Origin: Litorivicinus lipolyticus
GTDB taxonomy: Bacteria > Pseudomonadota > Gammaproteobacteria > Pseudomonadales > Litorivicinaceae
Direction of reading: 5' to 3'
Length of the DNA: 64,000 bases
Assembly: GCF_009650135.1 (NCBI RefSeq)
Contig: NZ_CP045871.1
Span: 1,116,001 to 1,180,000, forward strand
Shown here piece after piece: positions 53,714 to 61,324 of the stretch. A program made the translations under genes and the position numbers. How positions within the stretch are numbered: the stretch's first letter is position 1; each line of letters begins with the position of its first letter. The notes below the pieces were generated by a model. The model saw nothing but the letters and a program-made list of their open reading frames with translations, had not been told where the DNA came from and ran no database searches.

Positions 53714-54952
53714 ATGACAATTATGAAAAAAGCGCTGCTAGCCGCAGCTGTGACTGCCGCCAGTGCATCCGCATTTGCTGCAAACTGTGGGTTCAACGAA
53801 GGTCGCGTCAGCATCGTTGGCAACGAATTTCCGGCCATTCAGACGGTTGGCGCTGCGGCCGTGGCCTGTGCCAACGGTTCGGCGACAGTTGAAACCAACC
53901 TGACCAAAGACCACCAGAAAATTAACCTGGCGGGCATGAGTGGTAACCCTGCGGAATACACCAGCGCGATTGTCGCCAACTCGTCAATCGTTGCATTGAT
54001 GAATGAAGACGTGATTCGTCCGCTGAACGACTTGATCGCCGCGTACGGCCAAGACATTCCTAAAAAGCAGTTGATTACCATTGGCGGTGACGTCATGGCG
54101 GTCGCGTTCATGGCCAACGCTCAGCACCTGGTTTACCGCGCGGACATCTTGGAAAAGGCTGGCCTGACGCCGCCGACCAGCTATGAAGAAATGCTCTCCG
54201 GTGCCGAAAAAATTCGTGCCATGGGCATCCTCGAAAACCCACTGGGTGGCGCCTACGCGGCGGGTTGGAACCTGGCTCAAGAATTCACCAACATGTACCT
54301 GGGCCACGGCGGCGAGTTTTACCAGCCGGGCACTGCACAGGTGGCCGTGAACAACGCCCAGGGCGTTGCAACACTGGAAATGCTAAAAGCCCTCAGCGGT
54401 TACATGAACCCGGATTTCCTGACGCACGACTCGAACCTGACGTCGGACGAATGGACCGCGGGTAATGTTGCGATGATGAACATGTGGGGATCGCGCACGG
54501 GTAACTTGCTGAATCCGGAGTCGTCAGACGCCATGGTACACACCAACACCAAAGTGGCCGGTCCGCTGACGGTCGGTGGTGGTTCGGATGCGGCATCAAC
54601 GCTGTGGTGGGACGGCTGGACGGTATCCAAGAACATTTCCGATGCGGACGCCAAAGCGACCTTCTTGGCGCTGAAAGCGGGCACCAGCACCGGTATCTTG
54701 AATGACACCACGATGGGTCAGGCCGTTTGGATGATCGATGGCTACACGCCGGCACCGGTCAACGAAGGTGTGTTTGCGGCGATTGCTGCGGGCACCACGC
54801 CTTACCCAATGTTGCCTTACCACGGTTTGCTGCACACCGCACTGGGTGACAACGTAGCGGACTTTCTGAGCGGCAAGGAAAGTGCCGAACAGACATTGAT
54901 GGATATCGAAGCGGCCTACACGGCAGCGGCCAAAGAGAAAGGCTTCCTGTAA
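53714..54952 (+). CDS. ABC sugar-type substrate-binding protein
   Basis: This 412-residue periplasmic binding protein has a signal peptide (MKKALLAAAVTAASASAFAA, cleaved after FAA) and the fold of extracellular solute-binding family 1 (YRADILEKAGLTPPTSYEEML; VWMIDGYTPAPVNEG). It captures substrate for the importer that follows. ATG 53714 is supported by GGAGGA nine bases upstream. Carbohydrate is the usual ligand of this family, but the neighbours suggest something less ordinary. Confidence 0.9.
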   Translation: MTIMKKALLAAAVTAASASAFAANCGFNEGRVSIVGNEFPAIQTVGAAAVACANGSATVETNLTKDHQKINLAGMSGNPAEYTSAIVANSSIVALMNEDVIRPLNDLIAAYGQDIPKKQLITIGGDVMAVAFMANAQHLVYRADILEKAGLTPPTSYEEMLSGAEKIRAMGILENPLGGAYAAGWNLAQEFTNMYLGHGGEFYQPGTAQVAVNNAQGVATLEMLKALSGYMNPDFLTHDSNLTSDEWTAGNVAMMNMWGSRTGNLLNPESSDAMVHTNTKVAGPLTVGGGSDAASTLWWDGWTVSKNISDADAKATFLALKAGTSTGILNDTTMGQAVWMIDGYTPAPVNEGVFAAIAAGTTPYPMLPYHGLLHTALGDNVADFLSGKESAEQTLMDIEAAYTAAAKEKGFL

Positions 54953-54965
54953 GCCGACACCTCGC

Positions 54966-54992
54966 GTGGGGGCTTTAGGGCCCCTGCGTTTT
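54966..54992 (+). promoter_or_regulatory. Intercistronic hairpin after the binding-protein gene
   Basis: A short GC stem (GGGGC / GCCCC with loop TTTAGG) is followed by a T-rich stretch. Such hairpins often reduce readthrough or protect mRNA so that binding protein exceeds permease. The stem is short, so this may be a weak attenuator rather than a full terminator. Confidence 0.45.
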
Positions 54993-55017
54993 CCTTTTCT
55001 ATTAAAGAAGTGATCCG

Positions 55018-56043
55018 ATGAAACACCGTTCGTTTTTCTGGTTCATGTTGCCGTCTGCATTGGCCATGCTGGTGTTTATCGCGGCGCCTATCGTGTCGGT
55101 TGTAATTCAGTCGGTCTACGCACCGCATGAACAAGTTATTAAAGAAGTAGAAAACTGCAGCATTTTTGGCTGCACCACCTCGACGACCGTTGATCAGGAA
55201 GCCACCCGCGCTAAACGCGGCGACGAGCCACTCGGACGTTTCGTGGGCACTCAGATTTACACCGACCGCAACCACTTGGCGACCGAAGAAATCGGTGTCG
55301 CGTGGCAGGCGTCGGAAAGCTTTGGTGACTTTTATAACAAAGCCACTAACCTGCCATTTTACGGCGCTATGTCATTCACACTGACGTACACCGCGGTGGT
55401 GACACCGATGGCCATTATCCTGGGATTCTTTATCGCCTTGGGCGTTAATGGATTGCCAAAGGTTTTACGTGGGCCGACGATTTTCTTTTCGTTGCTGCCG
55501 ATGATTGTGACGCCCTTGGTTGGCGCACTGATTTTGTTTTGGATGATCGATTCCCGGGGCGTGTTGGGTGTCGCTTTGCAGTCACTGCTGGCGGACCCCA
55601 ATTTGTCGCTCAAGGCCTCGACGCCAATGATGTGGGTGACCTTAATCGTTTACGGGGTTTGGTCCAGTTGCCCGTTTGCTTTTGTGGTGTATTACGCAGG
55701 GCTTCAGACCGTTCCACAGGACTCGATTGAATCGGCCAAGTTGGACGGTGCGTCGCGCTGGCAACAGACCTGGCACATTATCATTCCGCACCTGGTGCCG
55801 TTGACGACCTTTATGGCGCTGATCAAAATTATGGATAACTTTCGCGTCTTTGAGCCCATCGTTAGCTTCAATGCACAGGCTCACGCGCAGTCCTTGTCTT
55901 CCTTTATTTACAGTGACTTAGGCGGCGAAACTCAACTGCTTTCGTCGGCCGCTGCGACCTCGGTACTGACCATCGTCGGCGTCGTTATTCTACTAAGCCC
56001 GGTCCTGGTTCGGACGTGGCGTGACTATGGGAAGGCACGCTAA
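55018..56043 (+). CDS. ABC importer permease (MalF/UgpA-like)
   Basis: This 341-residue membrane protein has about six helices. After the first (MLPSALAMLVFIAAPIVSVVI) comes an unusually long periplasmic loop of about 75 residues containing CSIFGC. The cytoplasmic EAA loop is SIESAKLDGASRWQQTWHIIIPHL. It pairs with the following permease and ATPase. The stop overlaps the next start. Confidence 0.9.
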   Translation: MKHRSFFWFMLPSALAMLVFIAAPIVSVVIQSVYAPHEQVIKEVENCSIFGCTTSTTVDQEATRAKRGDEPLGRFVGTQIYTDRNHLATEEIGVAWQASESFGDFYNKATNLPFYGAMSFTLTYTAVVTPMAIILGFFIALGVNGLPKVLRGPTIFFSLLPMIVTPLVGALILFWMIDSRGVLGVALQSLLADPNLSLKASTPMMWVTLIVYGVWSSCPFAFVVYYAGLQTVPQDSIESAKLDGASRWQQTWHIIIPHLVPLTTFMALIKIMDNFRVFEPIVSFNAQAHAQSLSSFIYSDLGGETQLLSSAAATSVLTIVGVVILLSPVLVRTWRDYGKAR

Positions 56044-56927
56044 TGAGTAGCAGCATCCAAGATCAAAAGCCGCTTTATCTTAAGGTCCTGATCAACAGTT
56101 TCCTGGTGATCTGGCTGGTGATGGCTGCGTTCCCATTTTTATGGACGGCCTGGGGCTCGTTCAAAGTCGAAGCCGATTTTTTCAGTAAAGCTGACTGGAC
56201 CAACGCCCTGACCGGCGTTATGACCTTGGCTGAAACCGGGGGGTTATTTACCGGTGCAGGCTACGAGGGCGCCTGGATAGAAGAGGAGTTTTGGCGCGCC
56301 GGCCTGAACACCTTTATTGTCGTGGTCGCGACGGTGTGTATTTCGCTGACCTTTGGCACGCTGGGTGGTTACGCCCTGGCACGCAGCGGCTACCGCTACG
56401 CATTTTGGGTGCTGTTGATTGCACTGGTATTTCGGGCGATGCCGCCGATCACGCTGGTGTCGGGGTACATGCTGCCGTTTTTTGAACTCAATATGTGGGG
56501 CCACTTGCCGACCTCGATCATCGTGCTGGTGGCGATTAACCAGCCGTTCACGCTGTGGATGCTGACCTCGTTCTTTAAAAACATTCCGCAAGAGTTGGAC
56601 GAGTCGGCGATGGTTGACGGCTGTACACGTTTCCAGGCCTTTCGCCGGGTGATTATTCCGGTGATGTGGCCGGGCGTCATTACCACCGGATTGTTCAGCT
56701 TTTTGTTGGCGTACAACGATTTCGCGGTCACCGCGATGCTGCTGAACGAAGAAAACAAAACGATGGTGCCGAAATTGGCCGGCTTCCTAGGCACCACTCA
56801 GACCAAGGGCAACGTCATGTTTGCGGTGTCCTCGGTGGTCTCGATCACAGCGCCGCTGTTTATCCTGGTGATGTTCTTTCAGCGACAAATCGTCAGCGGG
56901 CTGACCGCCGGCGCAGTTAAGGGTTAA
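56043..56927 (+). CDS. ABC importer permease (MalG/UgpE-like)
   Basis: This 294-residue membrane protein has six helices, with an EAA motif ELDESAMVDGCTRFQAFRRVIIPVMWPG. The first extracytoplasmic loop is long and glycine-rich. It is the second half of the permease pair and overlaps the upstream permease. The ATPase follows after 2 bp. Confidence 0.9.
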   Translation: MSSSIQDQKPLYLKVLINSFLVIWLVMAAFPFLWTAWGSFKVEADFFSKADWTNALTGVMTLAETGGLFTGAGYEGAWIEEEFWRAGLNTFIVVVATVCISLTFGTLGGYALARSGYRYAFWVLLIALVFRAMPPITLVSGYMLPFFELNMWGHLPTSIIVLVAINQPFTLWMLTSFFKNIPQELDESAMVDGCTRFQAFRRVIIPVMWPGVITTGLFSFLLAYNDFAVTAMLLNEENKTMVPKLAGFLGTTQTKGNVMFAVSSVVSITAPLFILVMFFQRQIVSGLTAGAVKG

Positions 56928-56929
56928 TC

Positions 56930-57985
56930 ATGGCTTCAATTTCACTCAAAAATGTACAAAAGCGCTGGGGCAAGACGGTTGGCGTTAAAGACTTCAATCT
57001 CGAAATCGCAGACCAGGAGTTCTTGGTGTTGTTGGGGCCGTCCGGGTGTGGCAAGACCACGACCATGCGCATGATTGCAGGGCTTGAAGACATTACCCAG
57101 GGCGAGGTCATGATTGGCGATCGGGTCGTCAATAATTTGGAACCCAAAGACCGCGACATTGCCATGGTGTTTCAGTCGTATGGGCTGTACCCGACCATGA
57201 CGGTGTACGACAACATTCGGTTCCCATTGAAAATTCGCGGTGAGGACAAGGCCGCGGCCCACGAACGGGTGATGCGCGCCGCCGCGATGGTGGAACTGGA
57301 ACCCTTTTTGGACCGAAAGCCGGCGGCCTTGTCCGGCGGTCAGCGTCAGCGTGTGGCCTTGGCCCGCGCCATCGTGCGCGAGCCGACCGTGTTTTTGATG
57401 GACGAGCCGCTGTCGAACCTGGACGCCAAGCTGCGAGTGTCCACCCGTGCGCAAATTAAGAACCTGCAGCACGAGCTCAAAACAACGACCATTTACGTGA
57501 CCCACGACCAGATCGAAGCCATGACCATGGCCGATCGCATCGTGGTCATGAGCCAGGGCGAGATCCAACAGGTTGGCACACCCGAAGAGGTCTACAACCA
57601 CCCCAACAATACCTTTGTGGCGGCCTTTATTGGCTCGCCGGCGATGAACCTGACGGACGGCACGCTGGAGGGCGGAGTGTTCACCAACTCGCACATTCGC
57701 CTGCCGGGGCTGCCCGCGGTCATCGAAGGTCCGGTTACCCTGGGCTACCGTGCCGAGGACGCCAACTTAGTGGAGCAGGGCGGTCATTTAAACGGCCCTA
57801 TTTTTTCGACCGAGCTGTTGGGTGATGCGACCATGGTGACCTGCAAAGTCGGTGATCAGCTGCTGAGTGTGAAAACCGACAAGGATTTCCGCGCCCCGAT
57901 TGGCCAGCCGATGTCCGCCAGCTTGGACTTGGCCACCTGCCATTTGTTCGATGCCACCACGGGCGAGCGCTTAACCGGCCGGTAA
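56930..57985 (+). CDS. ABC importer ATPase (UgpC/MsmX-like)
   Basis: This 351-residue ATPase has Walker A GPSGCGKTT, signature LSGGQRQRVALARAIV, Walker B VFLMDEPLSNLDAK and the switch His in YVTHDQIEAM. A C-terminal TOBE-like regulatory domain begins near residue 240. It powers the permease pair. A strong terminator follows, so the importer operon ends here. Confidence 0.93.
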   Translation: MASISLKNVQKRWGKTVGVKDFNLEIADQEFLVLLGPSGCGKTTTMRMIAGLEDITQGEVMIGDRVVNNLEPKDRDIAMVFQSYGLYPTMTVYDNIRFPLKIRGEDKAAAHERVMRAAAMVELEPFLDRKPAALSGGQRQRVALARAIVREPTVFLMDEPLSNLDAKLRVSTRAQIKNLQHELKTTTIYVTHDQIEAMTMADRIVVMSQGEIQQVGTPEEVYNHPNNTFVAAFIGSPAMNLTDGTLEGGVFTNSHIRLPGLPAVIEGPVTLGYRAEDANLVEQGGHLNGPIFSTELLGDATMVTCKVGDQLLSVKTDKDFRAPIGQPMSASLDLATCHLFDATTGERLTGR

Positions 57986-58002
57986 CGGCTATAGCGTCCA
58001 CG

Positions 58003-58027
58003 GGCGGCCAACTGGGCCGCCTTTTTT
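58003..58027 (+). terminator. Rho-independent terminator of the ABC importer operon
   Basis: A perfect 7-bp stem GGCGGCC / GGCCGCC with a 5-nt loop is followed by six T residues, about 18 bp after the ATPase stop. Confidence 0.85.
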
Positions 58028-58044
58028 AATTGCGAGGATTACCA

Positions 58045-58575
58045 ATGAAAGGATCACGCCCACAGCAGGCCGTGTTAACCCGTGACACCGACATGAGTCA
58101 AACCGAGGCGACGCGTGCGGTTATCGAGGGCATGGTGGACGGGCTAAACGATCATCGCATCGCCGATATTGGCGAGTTTTTCAGCAGTGGTTTCAATTGG
58201 ATGGGCAACCAAGGCTGCGGCACCAAGGCCGGTTTGCGTGAGTTTCAGGATAACTGGCAGCGACCGTTCCAAGCGGCCTTCAGTGACAAGGTCTGTATCG
58301 ACGAAGCCCGGCTGTACATGGGTGAATGGGCGGCCGCGTTCGGGCGTCAAGAGGCGACCCATTCAGGCACTTTTATGGGCATTGCGGCAAGTGGTCAGCG
58401 CATTGAAATTCGCTACATGGATTTTTGGAAAGTGGTGGACGGTAAAATCGTCGATAACTACGTCAACGTCGACTTTCCCCATGTGCTCGCACAATTGGGC
58501 GTGGATTGTTTTAATGGCGAGGGCTGGGAGGCCTTTGATCGTGGCGAAAAGACCCCACCTACGCCCTCTAACTAA
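58045..58575 (+). CDS. SnoaL-like ester cyclase-type protein
   Basis: This 176-residue protein has an NTF2/SnoaL fold: GMVDGLNDHRIADIGEFFSSGFNWMG, HSGTFMGIAASGQRIEIRYMDFWKVVDGKIVDNYVNVD. Its length suits a single-domain member. ATG 58045 has GAGGATT upstream; the frame opens five codons earlier. It is followed by the HbpS/GlcG-like and 2-oxoglutarate oxygenase genes with small gaps. It lies after the importer terminator, so it may be transcribed by partial readthrough or from its own promoter. Confidence 0.85.
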   Translation: MKGSRPQQAVLTRDTDMSQTEATRAVIEGMVDGLNDHRIADIGEFFSSGFNWMGNQGCGTKAGLREFQDNWQRPFQAAFSDKVCIDEARLYMGEWAAAFGRQEATHSGTFMGIAASGQRIEIRYMDFWKVVDGKIVDNYVNVDFPHVLAQLGVDCFNGEGWEAFDRGEKTPPTPSN

Positions 58576-58593
58576 AACCACCAAGGAAGTCCT

Positions 58594-58989
58594 ATGAACT
58601 CTATCCCCCAAATTCAGCTTGACGACGCCCAACGCCTGGCCAAAGCCGCCCGCGACTATGCCGCCACCAATGGCTGGAACGTCAGTGTCGCGGTCGCCGA
58701 CTCGACCGGGCACGCCGTCGTGGTTGAGCGCATGCCCGGCGCGCCGCTGATGAGTGCGGAAATCGCATTGGACAAGGCCACCGGCGCTGTGCGCGCGGGC
58801 AAACCGACCATGGCGCTGGAAGACATGATCAACAACGGCCGTACCGCGGGCTTGCAATTGCCCGTGCTCGCTTTGGGTGGTGGCGAATTGGTGATGGTCG
58901 ATGGCAAGGTGGCCGGCGCCGTCGGCATCAGCGGCCTGACCCCGGCGCAAGACGTCGAAGTCGCTAAAGCGGGCGTCAACGCACTATGA
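58594..58989 (+). CDS. HbpS/GlcG family (DUF336) protein
   Basis: This 131-residue protein has the family pattern: NVSVAVADSTGHAVVVERMPGAP, SAEIALDKATGAVRAGKPT and LALGGGELVMVDGKVAGAVGISG. Members bind haem or act as accessory proteins in oxidation operons (GlcG with glycolate oxidase). It overlaps the next gene by 4 bp. The association with the oxygenase suggests a linked oxidative step. Confidence 0.88.
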   Translation: MNSIPQIQLDDAQRLAKAARDYAATNGWNVSVAVADSTGHAVVVERMPGAPLMSAEIALDKATGAVRAGKPTMALEDMINNGRTAGLQLPVLALGGGELVMVDGKVAGAVGISGLTPAQDVEVAKAGVNAL

Positions 58990-59828
58990 AGATCGGACTG
59001 GTCGACTGCCAAGCGGCGGATGCTGCGGCCCAGTTCAGCCGGTCCCTGACCGACACTGGGTTTGCGGTGTTGGTCAACCACGGTGTTGATGCGTCATGCA
59101 TCGACGCCGTGTATCAGTCCTGGGCGAAATTTTTCGCCCAACCCGATGCGGTTAAACGCGAATTCGTCCAAGACGGGCAGCGTGGTTTTTTCCCCTACCG
59201 CAGCGAAAACGCCAAAGGTCAGGCGCAAAAAGATCTCAAAGAATTCTTCCAAGTGTATCCGGACGCTCGTGTTCCGGACGAGCAATTACAGATCACCCAA
59301 GACACCTACGACGCGTTGGCGGGTTTGGGACAGCGGCTGTTAGGTTGGCTGCAGCAACAGGCACCGACGTCGGTGAGCGAACAGTTTTCAGTGCCATTGA
59401 CCGCGATGGCCGCGCAGTCACCCAAGACCATGTTCCGGATCCTGCATTACCCGCCGGTCGATGCCCAGCAGGCCCGTGCCGGCGCCATTCGTGCGGCGGC
59501 GCACGAGGACATCAACTTGATCACCTTGCTGTTGGCGGGCAGTGCGCCCGGTTTGCAGGCGATGGACCGGGACGGCCAGTGGCACGACGTCAGCTGCGAC
59601 GCCGGTATGATTGCGGTCAACGCAGGTGACATGTTGCAAATGGCCAGTGGCGGCTATTACCCCTCGACCACCCATCGCGTGGTCAACCCGCAGGGCGCGG
59701 AGGCGGGCGTGGCGCGTTATTCGATGCCAATGTTTATCCATCCCCACGCTGATGCGGTATTGAAGCCGGGAACCACGGCGGACCAGTACCTGAACGAGCG
59801 GCTGCGCGAAATCGGCCTAGCGGGTTAG
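58986..59828 (+). CDS. 2-oxoglutarate/Fe(II) oxygenase (isopenicillin-N-synthase-like)
   Basis: This 280-residue enzyme has the N-terminal segment TDTGFAVLVNHGVD and the iron-binding facial triad: AAHEDINLITLLL (His, Asp) and STTHRVVNP (second His). An Arg in the following strand (GVARYSMP) would bind 2-oxoglutarate. It would hydroxylate or desaturate a small molecule. It closes the cluster and converges on dusC with a 12-bp overlap. Confidence 0.9.
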   Translation: MKIGLVDCQAADAAAQFSRSLTDTGFAVLVNHGVDASCIDAVYQSWAKFFAQPDAVKREFVQDGQRGFFPYRSENAKGQAQKDLKEFFQVYPDARVPDEQLQITQDTYDALAGLGQRLLGWLQQQAPTSVSEQFSVPLTAMAAQSPKTMFRILHYPPVDAQQARAGAIRAAAHEDINLITLLLAGSAPGLQAMDRDGQWHDVSCDAGMIAVNAGDMLQMASGGYYPSTTHRVVNPQGAEAGVARYSMPMFIHPHADAVLKPGTTADQYLNERLREIGLAG

Positions 59829-60788
59829 CCGCTGCGCGGCACTGATCGTCGCGTAGACCTCGTCGGCGGCGCGCAAGCGTTTGACCGCATTGAATAGCGA
59901 TGGCCCCTGATCGAATCCGCGCTGGCTTTGGTTTAACCACTGTTTGATGCGGATGATTCGGTACGCGTCGTTGCATTCGTGGCGCGCCAGCATGTCACTC
60001 AATAATTCCCAATACCTCATCAGCGCATCCAAATAGTCGGTCCATGACCAAGGCGTGAAGTCAGGGTCCTTCAGTTGCATCGCCAAATCGGGGCGAGCGA
60101 CCGCGCCGCGGCCAATCATCAGTTGTTCGCAGCCGCTGGATTCGTAGCAGCGCTGCCAGTCCTCGCGCGTCCAGACTTCACCGTTGGCGACCACGGGAAT
60201 GGCCAGCGCTTCGCGAATGTCGCGCAGGTAGTGCCAGTGCGCCGGTGGCCGATAGGCGTCGGTTTTGGTCCGTGCATGGACCACCAGTTCCGACGCCCCG
60301 GCGTCCTCGAAGGCCAGCGCATTGTCGACGCACACCGAGGGGTCGTCGTAGCCCAGGCGCATCTTGACCGTCAGCGCGATGTGCGCCGGCAGGGCGTCGC
60401 GCACGGTGCGGGTGATGCGGTGAATCAAAGCGGTTTGTTTCAGTAAAATCGAGCCGCCTTGGCTTTTATTGACGGTCTTGGCCGGGCAACCGAAATTCAG
60501 ATCAATCGATGGGCTGCCCAAGCGCACGGCGGTCAAGGCATTCAGCGCCATGAACTCGGGGTCACTGCCCAGCAGTTGAATGCGAAAGGGGGTGCCGGAG
60601 GGTGTTGCACTGGCGTGACTCAATTCCGGACCAAAGCGGTGAAAGACCCGGTCCGGTAGGCGCTGTGGCGTGACGCGGACGAACTCACTGGTGCACAAGT
60701 CATAACCGCCGACGGCGGTGACCAGTGTGCGCAGCGGCGCGTCCATTAGCCCCTCCATGGGGGCCAGGTGAATACGGGATGGGATCAT
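59817..60788 (-). CDS. dusC: tRNA-dihydrouridine synthase C
   Basis: This 323-residue flavoenzyme reduces uridine 16 of tRNA to dihydrouridine. Family marks are IHLAPMEGLMDAPLR, YDLCTSEFVRV (as in DusC), IDLNFGCPAKTVNKSQGGS with the catalytic Cys, and LMIGRGAVARPDLA (FMN phosphate). ATG 60788 is preferred over the frame opening at 60815 because the protein then begins at the conserved barrel strand. Confidence 0.93.
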   Translation of the reverse strand: MIPSRIHLAPMEGLMDAPLRTLVTAVGGYDLCTSEFVRVTPQRLPDRVFHRFGPELSHASATPSGTPFRIQLLGSDPEFMALNALTAVRLGSPSIDLNFGCPAKTVNKSQGGSILLKQTALIHRITRTVRDALPAHIALTVKMRLGYDDPSVCVDNALAFEDAGASELVVHARTKTDAYRPPAHWHYLRDIREALAIPVVANGEVWTREDWQRCYESSGCEQLMIGRGAVARPDLAMQLKDPDFTPWSWTDYLDALMRYWELLSDMLARHECNDAYRIIRIKQWLNQSQRGFDQGPSLFNAVKRLRAADEVYATISAAQRLTR

Positions 60789-60819
60789 GGCGCGCACAGT
60801 GCCATGCGCACCCAAAAAG

Positions 60820-61278
60820 TCAAACCTGGTCGCGAATGACCCCGCGTAAAATGCCGACCACTTCGACGTCCGCGTTGTCCAGCCAAATGGGTTCCATTTC
60901 GCTGTTGGCCGGCATCAGGCAGACGCCGTCCTTTTGCACGTAGAGTTTTTTCAAGGTGACCGTTTCTTGATTGATTCGAACCACGGCGGTTTCGCCGTTG
61001 GCAGCGGTTTGGGTGCGTTCGATCACAACCAAATCACCGTCCTGTATGTTCATTTCAATCATCGAGTTTCCTTTTACCCGCAGCGCAAAGGTATCCTTGC
61101 GACTGAGGGCGCGCGGAACCAGCACCAGTTCTTGCTGTTCCCAGGCTTCGATCGGCAATCCGGCCGCGACTTCGCCTAGCAAGGGTATTTCGACCATGCC
61201 ATCGGCCATTAGGTCGGCCAGTGCATCATCGGACGGGATCAATGGTTGGCGGCGAACGGGCAACAAGATTTGGGTCAT
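60820..61278 (-). CDS. LexA-like S24 protease lacking the DNA-binding domain
   Basis: This 152-residue protein matches the C-terminal half of LexA: cleavage site LGEVAAGLPI (Ala39-Gly40), LRVKGNSMIEMNIQDGDLV with Ser72, VTLKKL with Lys110, and PANSEMEPI. Typical LexA has about 70 residues of helix-turn-helix before this; here only about 35 unrelated residues precede. It could be a UmuD-like or regulatory self-cleaving protein. An SOS-box-like sequence lies just upstream, and no umuC is near. Confidence 0.85.
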   Translation of the reverse strand: MTQILLPVRRQPLIPSDDALADLMADGMVEIPLLGEVAAGLPIEAWEQQELVLVPRALSRKDTFALRVKGNSMIEMNIQDGDLVVIERTQTAANGETAVVRINQETVTLKKLYVQKDGVCLMPANSEMEPIWLDNADVEVVGILRGVIRDQV

Positions 61279-61288
61279 TTTATCGGCC

Positions 61289-61304
61289 TTGTTTATTTAT
61301 ACAG
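61289..61304. promoter_or_regulatory. Possible LexA/SOS box
   Basis: TTGT-TTATTTAT-ACAG differs by one base from CTGT-N8-ACAG and lies 11 bp upstream of the LexA-like gene start. A second, weaker near match (CTGG-AGCTTAAT-ACAG) is at 61307-61322, just before the RNase J start. The AT-rich core suits an operator or promoter. Confidence 0.5.
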
Positions 61305-61324
61305 TACTGGAGCTTAATACAGTT

